Below are positions 1 through 12,711 of a stretch of 64,000 nt of DNA, piece by piece. Made by a program: the position numbers and the translations under genes. Positions within the stretch are counted from its first letter, which is position 1; each line of letters opens with the position of its first letter. The stretch covers positions 38,728,001-38,792,000 of the forward strand of contig NC_081826.1 of assembly GCF_030867095.1 (NCBI RefSeq), in the 5' to 3' direction. The notes beneath the pieces are model-generated. The model saw only the letters and a list, made by a program, of their open reading frames with translations. It was not told where the DNA came from and made no database searches. The stretch comes from Alligator mississippiensis. Taxonomy: Eukaryota > Chordata > Crocodylia > Alligatoridae.

Positions 1-557
1 CTTAGCGCTAAGCTGGCACAGCCTCATCCCCTGCAAGCAGCATCAGGCTCAGCATTCAGTAGTAGCTCCATCCCCTGTGAGCCAAGCATTGCTCACGGGA
101 TGGGGACAGGCTCGGCACTAGGCTTGCATGGCCTCATCCCCTGCAAGTGGCACCAGCAACGCTGCTCACAGTATTGGCTGTCTCTGTCCCTGTCCCCATC
201 CCATAAGTAGCGTTGGCAGCCGAGCTTGGCCCTGACTTATACACCATGGCTGTGAAAATCCTTACCTTTCAGATTGGAAAGCTGGGGGTCAACCGATACA
301 CTGTGAAATATAGTAAATAGATGTTCCTTGTAGGAACATGTCATTAAAGTTGGAGATCAACTTGTTTATATACCTTTTATTCATTTGGGGTTTTGATTCA
401 TCTTTGAAGTTTCTAACAATAATATTAAACAAACTAGTATAATGAACTTTAAATTTATGTCAGACATTGAAAAAAGGCACGTGTTTGCATTGGTAATTAA
501 TTTTGTTATATGTTGTCTTTAACAGTGAACATTTACATTTATAATTTCATGTTCTAG
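1..557 (+). other. RNF19A: Last intron of RNF19A (3' part)
   Basis: This is the non-coding sequence before the terminal RNF19A exon. It ends in a pyrimidine-rich tract and an AG acceptor at 556-557. The first 250 bases are GC-richer and repetitive. The 16-mer at 22-37 recurs exactly at 132-147, and the block at 98-111 is inverted at 197-210, which suggests the remains of a transposon truncated by the window edge. Positions 250-556 are AT-rich with nothing recognisable. Confidence 0.75.
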
Positions 558-1248
558 GGAAGGTAACAGCATGGAGGTGCAAGTTGATATTGAATCGAAG
601 CCAGCTAAATTCAGACACAATAGTGGAAGCAGTAGTGTTGATGATGGCAGTGCTCCAGGTCGTAGTAATGCTGGTTGTTCATCAGCCAGCTTGCCAGAAA
701 GTAAATCTAGTGCCACCAAGTGGTCCAAAGAGGCGACGGCAGGAAAAAAATGTAAAGGTAAACTGAGAAAAAAAAGTAGCATGAAGATAAATGAGACCAG
801 AGAGGACATGGATGCTCAGTTGTTGGAGCAACAAAGCACAAACTCAAGTGAATTTGATTCTCCCTCTCTGAGCGATAGCATCCCGTCTGTAGCAGATTCC
901 CACTCAAGTCATTTTTCAGAGTTTAGTTGCTCTGATATGGAAAGTATGAAAACGTCCTGTAGCCATGGTTCCAATGATTACCACACTCGCTTCACTACAG
1001 TCAGTGTCCTCCCCGAGGTAGAACACGACCGCTTGGAAAATTCTCCACATCAGAGTGGAATTCCTGTGTTGGCTCCAACCGCCCCAAGCACTGACGTCCC
1101 ACAACTGAGTTACATCGCTGAAGAAAGTGTTCATAATGGAACTTCAGCTGATGTGGATTTAGATATTGGTGAGACACTGAAAGAAACAAACAACAATCAT
1201 TCACAACACGCTGTGGAATTAAACACTGCGATTCAGACTGAAATTTAG
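558..1248 (+). CDS. RNF19A: RNF19A (dorfin) terminal coding exon, C-terminal tail
   Basis: RNF19A is a RING-IBR-RING E3 ubiquitin ligase anchored in internal membranes by two transmembrane segments. This exon encodes only the long cytosolic C-terminal tail after those domains. The exon starts after the AG at 556-557. One base completes the split codon, then 229 codons run to the TAG at 1246-1248. I recognise the gene from blocks such as SSSVDDGS, ATKWSKEATAGKK, INETREDMDAQLLEQQSTNS, DSHSSHFSEFSCSD, NSPHQ, KETNNNHS and the terminal AIQTEI. The tail is Ser/Thr-rich with one basic cluster (KKCKGKLRKK) and no catalytic motif. The internal ATG at 571 is not the gene start. The RING domains lie on exons left of the window. 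The downstream neighbour SPAG1 converges on it. I am confident of family and paralogue, because the RNF19B tail differs. Confidence 0.95.
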
Positions 1249-2780
1249 ACCTATAAGTGCTGCAAAATTATATTTACCACTAAAGAGCCCTGTCTGAAAG
1301 CTGGTTGAACTACATGTGACTACTGTAAGTCCCAAGTGACCAGCAGAAGCAAGGTTTTGATGCAATTATATTTTATATGTACCTGTCTAGTAAGGCAGAA
1401 TGCTTCATGTGGATCTTAGTTACAGACCTATGTGAAGTGACAAAGGCTTTAACAAGTGCATTACTACACAACAAATAAGTTAATGTTTTGTATTTTTGCC
1501 ACAACTTTGCTTGAAAGTATATACTTGATGTATTCAATACAAAATTGGCAAATTTGTATAATGTTAAATGCTAAACTGAATAGCGTCCTGCACTGTTCAC
1601 TTGAAAATGTGGGGCTGGGGATAAGTGGGTGTTAGATGAGTAGTAGTAACTTTGATATCATTCTAGAGTGAACACTAAGGGAAGCAAAAGTCTTGCAAAG
1701 ACTATACAGGTATGTTTCAGTAACGAATATTTGTAATGACCGTTTTGGCTCATAACTGGACACATTTCAAAAGTTTGCATTTAGAATGAATCACATATCC
1801 AGAGATGGATGCAGCCTGTGTTAGAAGGGTTTATATACTTGCACACTTTGAGCAATGTTATGGCATTTGAATTAACTTGGACTGGTACTTAGTATATGGT
1901 AGAAAAGTGACCTCTTTTGAAGAAGAGTGGGATAAATTAATGATGCGTGCAACAGGCAAAGTGACTATATACTGTACAAAAACTGTAAAATAAGAAACCA
2001 TTGATTTATAAATATAGAGAAGCCGCTACAGTCACCTTTCATTAGGGGAAGAACAGTGCCCCACAGATTCTCGGTGCCTTTGGAAAAGACTGGGTTTTAA
2101 GTGCCTGGTCGTTTGAGGATTTTACTGTAATGTTTTCCAGAATATCCTCTTTGGCCATCTTGGATTATAAAGGAAAACTTGAGAGAATAAAATGACTGTG
2201 GTAGATAAGTGTATAATAATAATAATGAAGTATTAGCCTACCAAAGACTCACTCAGGCGTCAGTGGATAAAACTTTCATGACATCTGTTTGCAAGACTTG
2301 TGCACATCCCCAGTCACTGAATTCAAGCACAGTGCAGAACCTGCACAAGTACAAAAGATGGGTTCTAGATATGGCCGTCTTTTTCTTTTTTCTTTTGTAT
2401 ATGGAAAATGTACAGCTAGACACAAACTGAAGTTGGCCAAAGCATCTGCACTGCTGAAAACATTTTTGCTATGTAATTCACTAAATCGTGAAAAAAAATG
2501 TGGCTATCAATCCTGGTTAACAATGATCTGTCTTGTGTTTCTTGTAAGTATTGCCATTATGGTGCTACTGGAAGTTTGATTGGGTAAAAAGAAAAATGCC
2601 ATGGGCTGCAGTCCTCCTCCATGACTTGGCCTCACCAATTTCATTAGTATGCTATAACACTAGTGCCAGTTATGTTATTTGATAACGCTTGTTATGGTAT
2701 TTGTATATTTGCATTTCAGTTTTGCTCAATACTATGCGTGTAAACTGCATACCTGAAATAAATGTTGAAGTACTACCTTC
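1249..2780 (+). other. RNF19A: RNF19A 3' untranslated region
   Basis: About 1.5 kb of AT-rich sequence follows the RNF19A stop with no recognisable repeat. That length suits the 3' UTR of this gene. Two + strand AATAAA hexamers lie in it, at 2186-2191 and 2757-2762. The second is followed by a GT-rich stretch and is the better end. Short ORFs at 2209-2579 look like chance. Confidence 0.75.
2757..2762 (+). promoter_or_regulatory. RNF19A: Polyadenylation signal AATAAA, probable RNF19A mRNA end
   Basis: A canonical AATAAA is followed within about 25-35 bases by a T/GT-rich downstream element (the region around 2780-2800). The alternative AATAAA at 2186-2191 would give a shorter 3' UTR. Confidence 0.65.
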
Positions 2781-5700
2781 AGTTGTCCCTTGTTCAGTGC
2801 ACTGGTGGCCTTACAAAATTGTAGATGCTAACTGAGAGCTCTTTCTTACAAGGTCCTGAGTGCTGTCCTCTGCCATTGCCTGTCTGGCGAGGTCTGGCTG
2901 TGATGGAAATTGCTGATTTTCTGTCACCTCGCAGGATGGAGTGCAGAGAAGCAATTTCCCCACCCACCCTTCTCCTCCCCCTCCATAAATTTCAAGATGA
3001 CCATCCTCTTTCCTGCTTTGGTACAGCCAGAGCGGCAATCTGGTTGCCGCTGCCCTGGTGAGGGAAATAAACTGCTTGCTGAGAGGACTGGAACCCTATA
3101 TTTATATGTAGTGACTTGATCACATTTTGTTTTTAAATTCCATTGCATCAGGAGCGGATTGTGAGCCAGGCAACCCACCTGTTTTTTCTTTAGAATTATT
3201 TTCTTAATTTTTCTCTCTCTGTCATCCTGAAACAAACTTCTTCCAGACATTCAAAGTGATATCTCTGTTAGGACAACACACTTGTGTTGACAGATAAACT
3301 GGTTGAGTTGGATGTTTTGTCTAAAGCCTGTCAGCATAGAGAGGGTCCATGAAGATGTGAGGAATTGACACTCCCTTTCATTCTTCTGCTGGATGATGCA
3401 TCTCCTCCATTGCAGAAGGATCCTGGCAGTGAAAGTAAATCATAAGAGCAAGTGGTGCTGTTACATGTGCTGTGGTCACTAACCATCTGGGTTGGGAGTA
3501 AATGTAATCTTGTATATTTTATGCCAAATTAAATTATCTTTAATTTGAGGGACAGCAGAGAATTCCTAGTGGTCGGTATCTTCTCTCCTGTGACTTCCAT
3601 TCCTCTTCTGTTCTTTTGTGCTTGGGATTTGAACTTTAAAAAATGAATGTACATGGATTCTGAATAGTGATACTAACATCTGCATTTGCTAAAGATTGAG
3701 ATTGAACTGGGATAGGCATTGGTGGAAGTAAAGCTTTCAGTACTTTCCTGCTTATGGCAATGTGCATATTTTGGATGTAGCAGTCAGGATGGTCTCTGTC
3801 ATGGTCATAAATTCAAGTGCAAAAGCCTCACTAATGCTCTGGGAGGGAAGGAAGCTAGACTTCCATGGCTAAAACTCTGACCTCTGAGTTGCCCAGACTT
3901 GTGTCTTTGCATAGGAAAAAGCATTGCTGAATCTTGTTCTCTAGGGGTTAGTGGTGCCGACTTACGATTAAGCAAGGAATCTTACAAGACAGATGCCTCC
4001 TTAAAACAATCATCTTGAGCCAGAATTTTCTTGTTCTGTGTATCAAAGAATGTAAACCTCTATTTTGGTTTTTATTTATTCTTGAATTAATTTTATGTCT
4101 ATCATTACATGCAGTAGCAATAAAGTTTCTGTAATCCATCATTGTCTCCTGATTTGAAAATCAACATATAGCCATCAGTGAAGTATCCAGATATCTGTAG
4201 TGATGTAATGTAGCTATTGAACTGAGGATTGGGCGTTAGACCAGTTTCTCTTATTGATTCTATCATTGACTGAGAGAGACCCCTTAACTTTTGCTTTCTG
4301 TAAAATGGAAATAAAAATTTACCCTGGTAAAGCAAATATAACTACTTTGCCCTCAAAGGGTTGGTGTTCCTAATTGCAAGGTCCAGTATTTTTCAGAATT
4401 ATTCACTAACTTTCACGTATGGTAAAACAAAGCCAGTTTCTACCCACCAAAGAAGAATTTGCTATAATAGAAAATTAATTTTGCTGATTGCAGCATCCCT
4501 TTCATGGATATTAGATGAAGTGAGATACATCATATGGTTCCATTTTGACTATTTCAATATTACTGTTTGTAATTCAGTTATGAATGTTCATTGAAAAGAG
4601 CATAAGGTACATTCAAAGGTGCTTTAACCATTTTACATCCATGAAAAAACTTGTGATTTTATTGCTGTAACAGGATTTATTCACTTACACAAGGAGGAAA
4701 AGCTCTGTCTAAGAATTTTTGATACTTGCTCAGCAAATGGAGTATTTCTTGTTGTATATTGCACTTGCAAGTATACATGTTACTCAATACAGAAACTAGC
4801 TAATCATAAGTATTACATGAACTCTTATTTTTCCAGTGCTGGTATTTCAAAATAGTTCCTTTAAGCAAAAAAAAAATAAAGCATCAGAATACCTGGAAAG
4901 ATCCTGGCAACTGGAGCAAGAGGTGCTGTTAAGTCTTGGCACAACGATTGCAACCTCCTCTAGTGAGAGCAGCCTGGGAAAGTTCTGCTCCTCTGAGGAG
5001 GTTTGTTTTGTGATGAGTGAATCTTTTTCATTACAATTGATTTTTCGCCCTGAAGTAGTATATTTTTCATTCCATATACCAGGATGAATTGGACTATAAA
5101 TAGATGGCTATTTAGCAAGGTAACCCGACTGGTGTGTATTAATGCTACCTTTAAATAACACCTTAATTAACATGGATTAATGAACCATTTTTAAATAATT
5201 ATTTTCTAATATAAGCACTTTTTGAAGGTAACTTCTGATATCAAGGCAACACTAAGCATTTTTTGTTGTAAAGCTAGTGAGCCAAGCCACAGGCATTAAG
5301 GGGTATAGTTTTTGACAGCAAACTAAGGAGCTATAATTGCTTTAAGTATGAGCAGAAGCTAAGAATCAACTGGGTAAAGGCAAAAGTAAATTAATCTAGG
5401 TCACAAATAGAGGGAGACCTACTTGGAAGAGGTTTGTGAAAGAGGAACAAGACAACAGCGGTGGCAGGCATGGAGGGAAGCTGCTGCACAGTTTGCCTAG
5501 ACAGTGCTAGGACAGCACACATTGCGGGGATGATGGAGACTGTGCTGCTCTGAGGCAAAAATAGTAGAATTCAGATGGCACGGCCTGGGGTCATTTTCCT
5601 GAGGAAAATGAACAGGGGCCTGCCTAAAACCTGGGCTGGCTGTGGCAGGCAGCTGAGAGGCTGCAAGCAGCTGCACTGGGGTCCACAGAGCCTCAGCCCA

Positions 5701-8700
5701 GCTCACTCGCACACACCTCAGGGCAGATGGTGGAGAAAAGGCCGAGAACAAGGATTGGACCCCTCATGGCTCCACCCAGTCATCCACCGTAAGGTGCACA
5801 TGCCAGGCAAAATGTTTGTGTGTGCCATGCTGTGGCCTGCATGCTGAGCTGACTCCTGCTTTAGGTGCAGCAAGAATCGTTCCAATGAGTAGGATCCAGC
5901 TGCATATAGCGAAGCCTGACGCAACACCAAGGTTCCTTTGGGGGGGGCATCAAGCAAGTGCGGTCAGGAGGGGAAGGGAGACTTGCAAATTGGCAAACCT
6001 GTAAACAGCCACATCCCTGCCAGGATGGGGAGGCCTGGCTACGTGGGCTTCCTGCTCCAAGTTGGCATTAGTACAGTGTGCCAAAACAGCTGCCATGTTC
6101 CTGCTGCCTGTCCCAGAGTTGAACAGCACTGGAGATCAGGATGTTTTGTAAAGTTCCTATTTATGAACAGTAACAGTGATTCATTTTTCCATCTCACTAC
6201 AGGAAAGATACTCAGGCTAGGGAAGAAGCAACAGCAGCAGCAGAGGGAGCAGTAATTCTACAGCAGCTTAACCTTGCTTTAGGTAGAGGCCTGACATGAG
6301 ATCCTGTGGGACATCGGTGCCTCTGCAACCTTATCGAAGAGCTGCATGTGGCCTGAAGGACACCACCCCTCCTACCCAGTCTGGGCAGGCCTCACCTGCT
6401 GTGTAGGCTGGCTGGTAACATGAAGTTAGCTTAGCATCCTGTGTGCGCAACATAAAACTTGCTGATAATGCTGCAATGTTCTTGTTGTGTTGTTCATTGA
6501 GAGACCAAGAAGGCCTAGGCCAGAGGAATCAGCATTGGGATACATCAACCACTTGGCCAGGAGCCTTTCTAGGACCCTGGAAGGACTTGCACCAACATGA
6601 GTCCACCTGGGTTTGCATCAGTAACAGAGCCCATGGACTAGCAAGCGGGAAGGCAGGGAAAGATGGCACTGACAGGGTTTAATTTTAAATAATGGACTTT
6701 CCTGCATGCCTGTTCTCCCTCCAGCAGTCTCCAAGTGCACTCACATTTGTATGTATCAATTTCCAGAAGGCCAAAACAGTGAAAAAGCAAGTTATTTCAA
6801 CTAACAGCTGAAATAACGTGTTATAACCAAGTCTCCCTTCAGCTTCTTAAAGGAAGCTGTTTGCCATGATGTTCTGCATGGCACATGTCTTCCCAGCACA
6901 AGAGTATGGTACATTTTCAAAAGTACTTGGTGGCTCTGCAGCTATTGTAGCTGATCCATCTCCATCAGTTTAGGAATGCTGGCACACAGAAAGAGCAGGC
7001 AAGCACCATCGACCCTGCATCTGTTCTATCTACACAAACATTTTCCTCATTTTTTTTGGGTCATTCATCTTGAAAAGGGCTTGGCCTAGAAACTATCCTG
7101 AGCTGTGTGTACACATGGGGTTGAGAGCAAAGGAAGCAGAGTACGGTCTATGCCACTGAAGAAACCGCACATGGGGCAGGAACAGTTTGGCTATTATCTC
7201 CTGCACCACATGCATAGGGAAGAAGTATGAGCAGGCTGAGCCCAGCCTCACTCACTTCACTAGGACATTTAAGGCTTGAACTTCACTTTTCAGCCTGCCA
7301 AGAGATGGCCTTCACTGCTACACAGAGCTGTGAGGGTCATCTTTCCACTAGGCATATGCTACCTCATCCCCCCTGGACTTCCACTGCCTGCTCAACTTCA
7401 ATCCCCCTTGTCTCAATTTGCAAAGAATACATGCAAGGCCACATTTACAAGACTCCCAGGCCACTTTTACCCCACCACTTGCTACAAAAACGTCTTCACG
7501 TGACTTGTTATAAGTTAAAAAACAGAGTCATGTCAGGTCTCCATCTATTCACACCAACCTGTAATAACCCATGGCTGATCAGTCATTCTACTTCTAAGTG
7601 TACAAATATTTCACTTAACCCTGTTAACATTTGAAAATACCTTGAACTCTGAAATTTATGAGACTAGCTGTTTCTCAAAGGCTTGATGTCACCCACAGCA
7701 GAACATAACAAGCGAGAATGATTGACGCTGGGCATGTAACAAGTCCCATGGGGCACAACCAGTGAGTGGTAGAGGGTCAAACTAGCTAAATCTCTAAATT
7801 GCTAAGCTGCAGCTCTTGAACCCTGCTGAGGAAAGCTCAAGTTATTTGTAATACAGTGTAACGTGGATACCTACTCTGTGCTGCTTGGGAAGCCAGCATT
7901 GCAGGTCATTTACAACAGGCTCTCAGTGCAGCTGGTCCTTACCTGGTTTGCTCATACACAAAGAAGGAAGACTTGGATTCCCTTGCCCTTTTCTTTGGAG
8001 ACAGTGCCCTCAACCCCCTGCTATCCCTATGGTAAGTTAAATGACATGATACCTTGCAGTTGAGCAAGAGGGTTGGTTCCAGAGCTTCTACAAATCGGTT
8101 ACAGTCTAACCATTAGACCAAAATTTGAATAGGATGGCTGGACAGGAATGAACCTGCCTTGAGCAGGGGCTTGGACTCAGTGTCTTCCTGAGGTCTTCTC
8201 TACTTGTCCATGATTTTATTATCTTTAAACATATTCCATACCACATGGCTGGAATAATTTCAAATATGCATTTGGTTTTACAGTTACATGGCAAACAAAT
8301 AGATCCATATCTACTGCTGGAGTAATACGCAGGTGGATTCTACCACTACCCCATTCCTACATGAGAGGAGAAGGACTGCGCTGAGTTCCTGCTATTATTA
8401 TTTACTGAAGATGGAGCTGTTTCCCACAGAGCATTTAGGATTAACACAAAGTGACAGCCTTGGCTGAGTGCAACAGTGAAGAACAGAGAGAAAGAGAACA
8501 AGGAACTGATAGTGAGGGACTAGGAAGAAAGAAACTGCCAAGGCTCAGAGGAACACCAAAGGGAATCAAAACAGGAACAGAGAACAGGAGTGACGCACTG
8601 ACACGACCTTTGTCCACAGTAGGAGTTGGGACCAAAATGTTCTACTACTACTGTTATAGCAGGTCTGAAAGCTGCTGTGTAGTTGGTTTTGTATGTTTAA

Positions 8701-10380
8701 ACTTTGTTGTGAACAGCCTCCACTGCTGGGCACTAAGTGGCTTCGGTACTGGGAACACTAGTAACAGGAAGCCTACAGTAGCCTGTAGATCCAGCTGGAA
8801 ACAACCCCCCCCCACCCCCCACCAAGTCGTAGTCATTAACAAAGTATCATAGGGTTTTATCTTAGGCCACTCACTGCCCTTCAGCTGTGGAGCCTGAGGC
8901 GAGTTAATACCTGCTGACACATGCCTTGCTTTTGTCACCTCACCCAGTAGCTTAAGTAGGGCAAGGCACCGGGACATCTGCCCTGGGGGCTGACTATGAG
9001 GGGGCATGCCAGATTCCACCCCCCGCCCCCACCCCCCTTAGAGTCTTTGCTACAGCAGAGGAAGCCCCACACCTCAGGTAGAAGTCATGGAGCTGCTACT
9101 CTTCATGCTCAAATTCCCCCTTGTACTGCCAAGGTATCAAAGAGGTCTACTACCAGCTTCTGGATTTCACTATGGGGGCCAAATGCCTCAAGTGAGGCAC
9201 TGCAGCCCTAAGCCCTTTACTGAATCTATCCCCAAAGCCCCTGGCAAACATTATACTAAGATGTGATTAACCAGTTAATCAGGCTTTAAATAGTAACCCA
9301 GCCCCACACACACAATTAAAGGTGCAATAAAACAGGAAACAAGACACATAAATTAGCTGTATAAAATCTGTAATAATTTTGTGACTGGTTTCCATCATGC
9401 CTTAATTTGAATGTGTGGCAGGGTCCCTGTCCTGTTGCCTGATGCCAGCTGCATTGTGGGGCTCTGGGACAAACCCCAGTGTGGTCTGGAGGCTGGGACT
9501 CTAAATCAGCACCAGTTCGCCAGGCACCCAGATTTCTAGTTGCCAGTGCAGGGGGAGCCCAAGGTCATGATCCTTCTGCACTGACAAGCAGTAATAGTGT
9601 GGCTGGGATCTGATCCCCAAACCCCAAATTTCACATCTTGCCATTCATTTGTGGCATGGCAGGAAGCATGATTGTTGGGACCAAGAAACAGATCCCATTG
9701 CACCATTACTTGAACATGCACCAGGGGCTCAGACTCATCTCAGCTGTGATGTCTGTCTGTGCCTGGACTGGTAATAATCTGGAAGTCTCCATTTTCCCTT
9801 TTCTTTTCTCCCTTGCTTCCCCATTCCTGGCATTCCCTCCTCAGGCTCAACATGTCTGGCTAATAAAACTAAGCCAATCACCAGGAAGATCATTTATTTT
9901 TATATCATAACCCTATCCTCAACTTATTTTGGGGACTTTTGTACTGTAAACCCAATGGGGTTGAAACTGTCTCTATCTCTTTGTACAGGGCACAGTATCC
10001 CTGAATGGATCCTTTCTGCCCTGCCTCAGTAGCTTTAAAAATATGCTTATGTTCAGGCCAAGTGGTTAAAAAAATGAAGCTGAAAACTAAACACTTTGGT
10101 GGCTGAAAAGATAATGGCAGGCAGTCAAACACAGATTCTGTGTAAACCCAAATGCCTTCCATAAAGTTTAAAAATAATAGAGGTTTGATAACTTACCTCA
10201 TCCTTTCATGGCAGTATTTATGCCCCCAGAACTTGCAGTGCTTGAGTGTGACACTGGTACTGCAATAAATGGAAATAGGCTCAAGGATGATACAAAATCC
10301 ATTTCCCCTTCCCGCCCCAGCACATTTGTTGCCAACTACATTATTACAATTACAAAGGCTTTTAAAATCAAATGAGGCAG
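2781..10380. other. Intergenic spacer between convergent RNF19A and SPAG1
   Basis: No exon, tRNA or recognisable autonomous transposon is visible. All ORFs are short (up to 135 codons) with no family motif. The stretch 5450-7470 is more GC-rich than its flanks, with a CAG-rich patch near 6229-6243. C-rich runs lie at 8806-8821 and 9018-9039. The only repeat I can pair is around 9255-9440, which resembles 46690-46912. Confidence 0.6.
9255..9440. repeat. Unclassified interspersed repeat, copy A
   Basis: The segment has a TTAACCAGTTAATC motif near 9267. It ends in a block around 9390-9433 (ggtttcc, then TTAATTTGAATGT, then GCAGGGTCCC) that reappears with few changes at 46860-46905. The TTAACTGGTTAATC-type motif is also present at about 46698. 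Two shared blocks in the same order and similar spacing support one repeat family. No coding capacity or terminal repeats were identified. Confidence 0.45.
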
Positions 10381-12579
10381 GAAATGAAAAGGTTTTATTT
10401 TATATACTTAAGTTGTAGCTTGACAGTTTCCTTTAGATATAGTGAAAATAATCAATAGGCTTGCTTCTCCAAGTGAGACCTGAAAGAGTATGGAGCAAAA
10501 TCTGTGTGCAATCCATATAAAGAAATAAATATCAACAAAGGCAACAAAATGATCTTCTTTCCAGACTTGAGTCCAACACAGAATCTACTTGTGCAAGTGA
10601 CTTATCTTGAGAAATCATTTGTTGATAAAGGCACCGTAACACCCCTGTGTTCCATACGACAGTTCCATGTTTAGTGGTTTGGTGCAAGACAAAATTTCTG
10701 CTCACTGCTCATACTGAAAGAAGAAAACCACAGGAGAAGCTTTGGAAGGATTTCGTAAGCAACAATGATTTACTCAATGAAAATAAGAATGGCAAATAAC
10801 CTGCCAGGATGACCATAACAAAACCGTCATATAGCCTTCCACTTACTACCAATAATTACATGTCTGCATTTAAAGTGTTCAGCCATTTGGCCCCTTAGCA
10901 TAATGTAGAACAAATATGCTGTAAATATGTGTTGGAACACATGGCATTCCAACATTGTGGGAATGTCAGAGTTATCTTTGTATCGGAGAACTAGAAAACA
11001 TCCCATTTAATGAAAACCCAGTCTTCATTGTCCCCACTTCCCTTCAGTTTTCTTTGGTTAATTAGCTACATTTCAGAAGTGTGAATTAGGTAAAAATACT
11101 TCTCAGTTCCATTAAGCATAGATATGGTATTTGATCAGCACTTTATAAATGTTTAAAAGATGAAGAAACAGAAATTGGCATCTTGTCATCATAAAAAGTA
11201 AATGACCTTGAAGACCTAATAACAGGCTGGACAGATGTGCAGTGTCACTGACTGCAAGCAAACAGATAGATACCTGCAGATGGACCAGTCTTTTGACCAT
11301 ATGACAAACTCCCTAGATAAAAGTTAATTATGCAACTTGATTTATCTTTCTTTTAAGTACTCCTGACAGTGACTTACTCTTGATAGCTTTGTCACAAGAC
11401 AAATCTTATTAGCTATGTTTGAATTAAAGTCTGGATAATTTAGAACCAGAAGTGAGAATCCATAGATTATATCCTGAAGAGAAATACATTGATTTTCTAT
11501 TAATATATGCCCAAGACAAATATTGTGTATATATGTAATATAACCAAGAAAGGAATGTGGTCAAATTCAAAAAGAAACTATTAAAAGAAAAGCTACATTA
11601 TTTTGGAAAAAAGCAGTTTCTTTACCGACAAATCTGAAAATGTATACAGTTCTGTGCAAAATAAAGCAAAACTTGCTATGGGTTTATGAAACTATTTTGT
11701 TTTGTTTTCACAAGCACAACTAAAAACAGATCATTAATATACCAACCTTTAAAGACCATTTAAGTCTCAGATGAATCAAATATATGTGCAGCCCCTCATT
11801 CTAAGGATAAATTGAACAAAAATGAACTACATGTGAGCAAGCCACTGAAGTGAAGAATTTGGTCACTGCCAAGTGCCACTTCCTAAAACAGTGCAAACAC
11901 CCAGAAATCTTGCTTAAAATAATTATGCTATTAATAATTTAAAAACTCTTAATTACGCATTTCCATTTAAAAAACATAACAATTTATTTAATAGCTAAAT
12001 TGCTTTGAAGAGTTCCATAACAAACTAATCTATTTTTATTCATGTTTGCTTTTAACCTGTATTGCACCAAAAATATTTAACTGTTTTTGTACACTCCATG
12101 AGAACAAATATGTAATACAGCAGTTACTTTACATACCAGGGGGAAAAAGTTAACACCTTCTGTAAACTTATTTCAGCAACATTGTTCCTAATAACCCATT
12201 TATCTTGAGGACTTGCTTTTACCCAAGAAAATATGATCTACCTTATAATAAATGAATAGCTAAAACTCTTGATAGTTACTGTAGGACTTAAGACATTTTT
12301 ATACATTTAATTGATACATTCTTATTAAATCAACATATCCTCAAATATCACCTATGTTATTAAATACAGACATGCATTAGAACTCAACTGGGGTTAAAAT
12401 GTATACAACTACAAGACAAAAGAGCAGCAACCATTAGATGTGCACATACTGTAAAAAATACAGCAGTTGAACAATTCAGGTAAAAGACCAAGTTCTTTCC
12501 CATGCAAATCTGCAGTTCATACCTCCATTCATAACTCAGCTGTATGCGAGCGAGAAGAAACTGTAAAATCAAGTTCTGT
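10381..12579 (-). other. SPAG1: Probable SPAG1 3' UTR and downstream flank
   Basis: This AT-rich stretch follows the SPAG1 stop codon on the - strand and shows no recognisable transposon. Candidate - strand AATAAA signals (TTTATT on +) are at 12035-12040, 11983-11988 and 10394-10399. The first two give a 3' UTR of about 0.55-0.6 kb and the last about 2.2 kb. I cannot decide between them without transcripts. Confidence 0.5.
11983..11988 (-). promoter_or_regulatory. SPAG1: Candidate SPAG1 polyadenylation signal
   Basis: AATAAA on the - strand, about 590 bases past the stop codon. Competing hexamers are at 12035-12040 and 10394-10399. The choice rests only on position. Confidence 0.35.
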
Positions 12580-12711
12580 TTAAAGTTCATAAACCCTTTT
12601 AAGGCTCTCCAGGTCTTCTGATGAAAACTGATGATTATGCTTTTCTGAAAGCAATTCAAACAGATGCCGAACTTGTTCTTTTTCATTTTTGCTAAGAAGG
12701 GTCAGGACCAC
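12580..12711 (-). CDS. SPAG1: SPAG1 exon m: last coding exon, stop codon
   Basis: 132 coding bases, with acceptor TTTCAG ending at 12712. It encodes VVLTLLSKNEKEQVRHLFEL then LSEKHNHQFSSEDLESLKRV and YEL, with TAA at 12580-12582. It completes the RPAP3_C-like domain. A longer ORF in another frame over this exon is a shadow. The preceding intron is only 170 bases (12712-12881). Confidence 0.94.
   Translation of the reverse strand: MVLTLLSKNEKEQVRHLFELLSEKHNHQFSSEDLESLKRVYEL

Noticed and set aside
571..573. ATG at 571 as a gene start
   Set aside because: The RNF19A frame continues upstream to the splice acceptor at 556-557, and the residues before it (EGNS) also match the family.
7227..7634. 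A 135-codon + strand ORF in the intergenic spacer
   Set aside because: No motif, no splice context and low-complexity composition. Length is compatible with chance.
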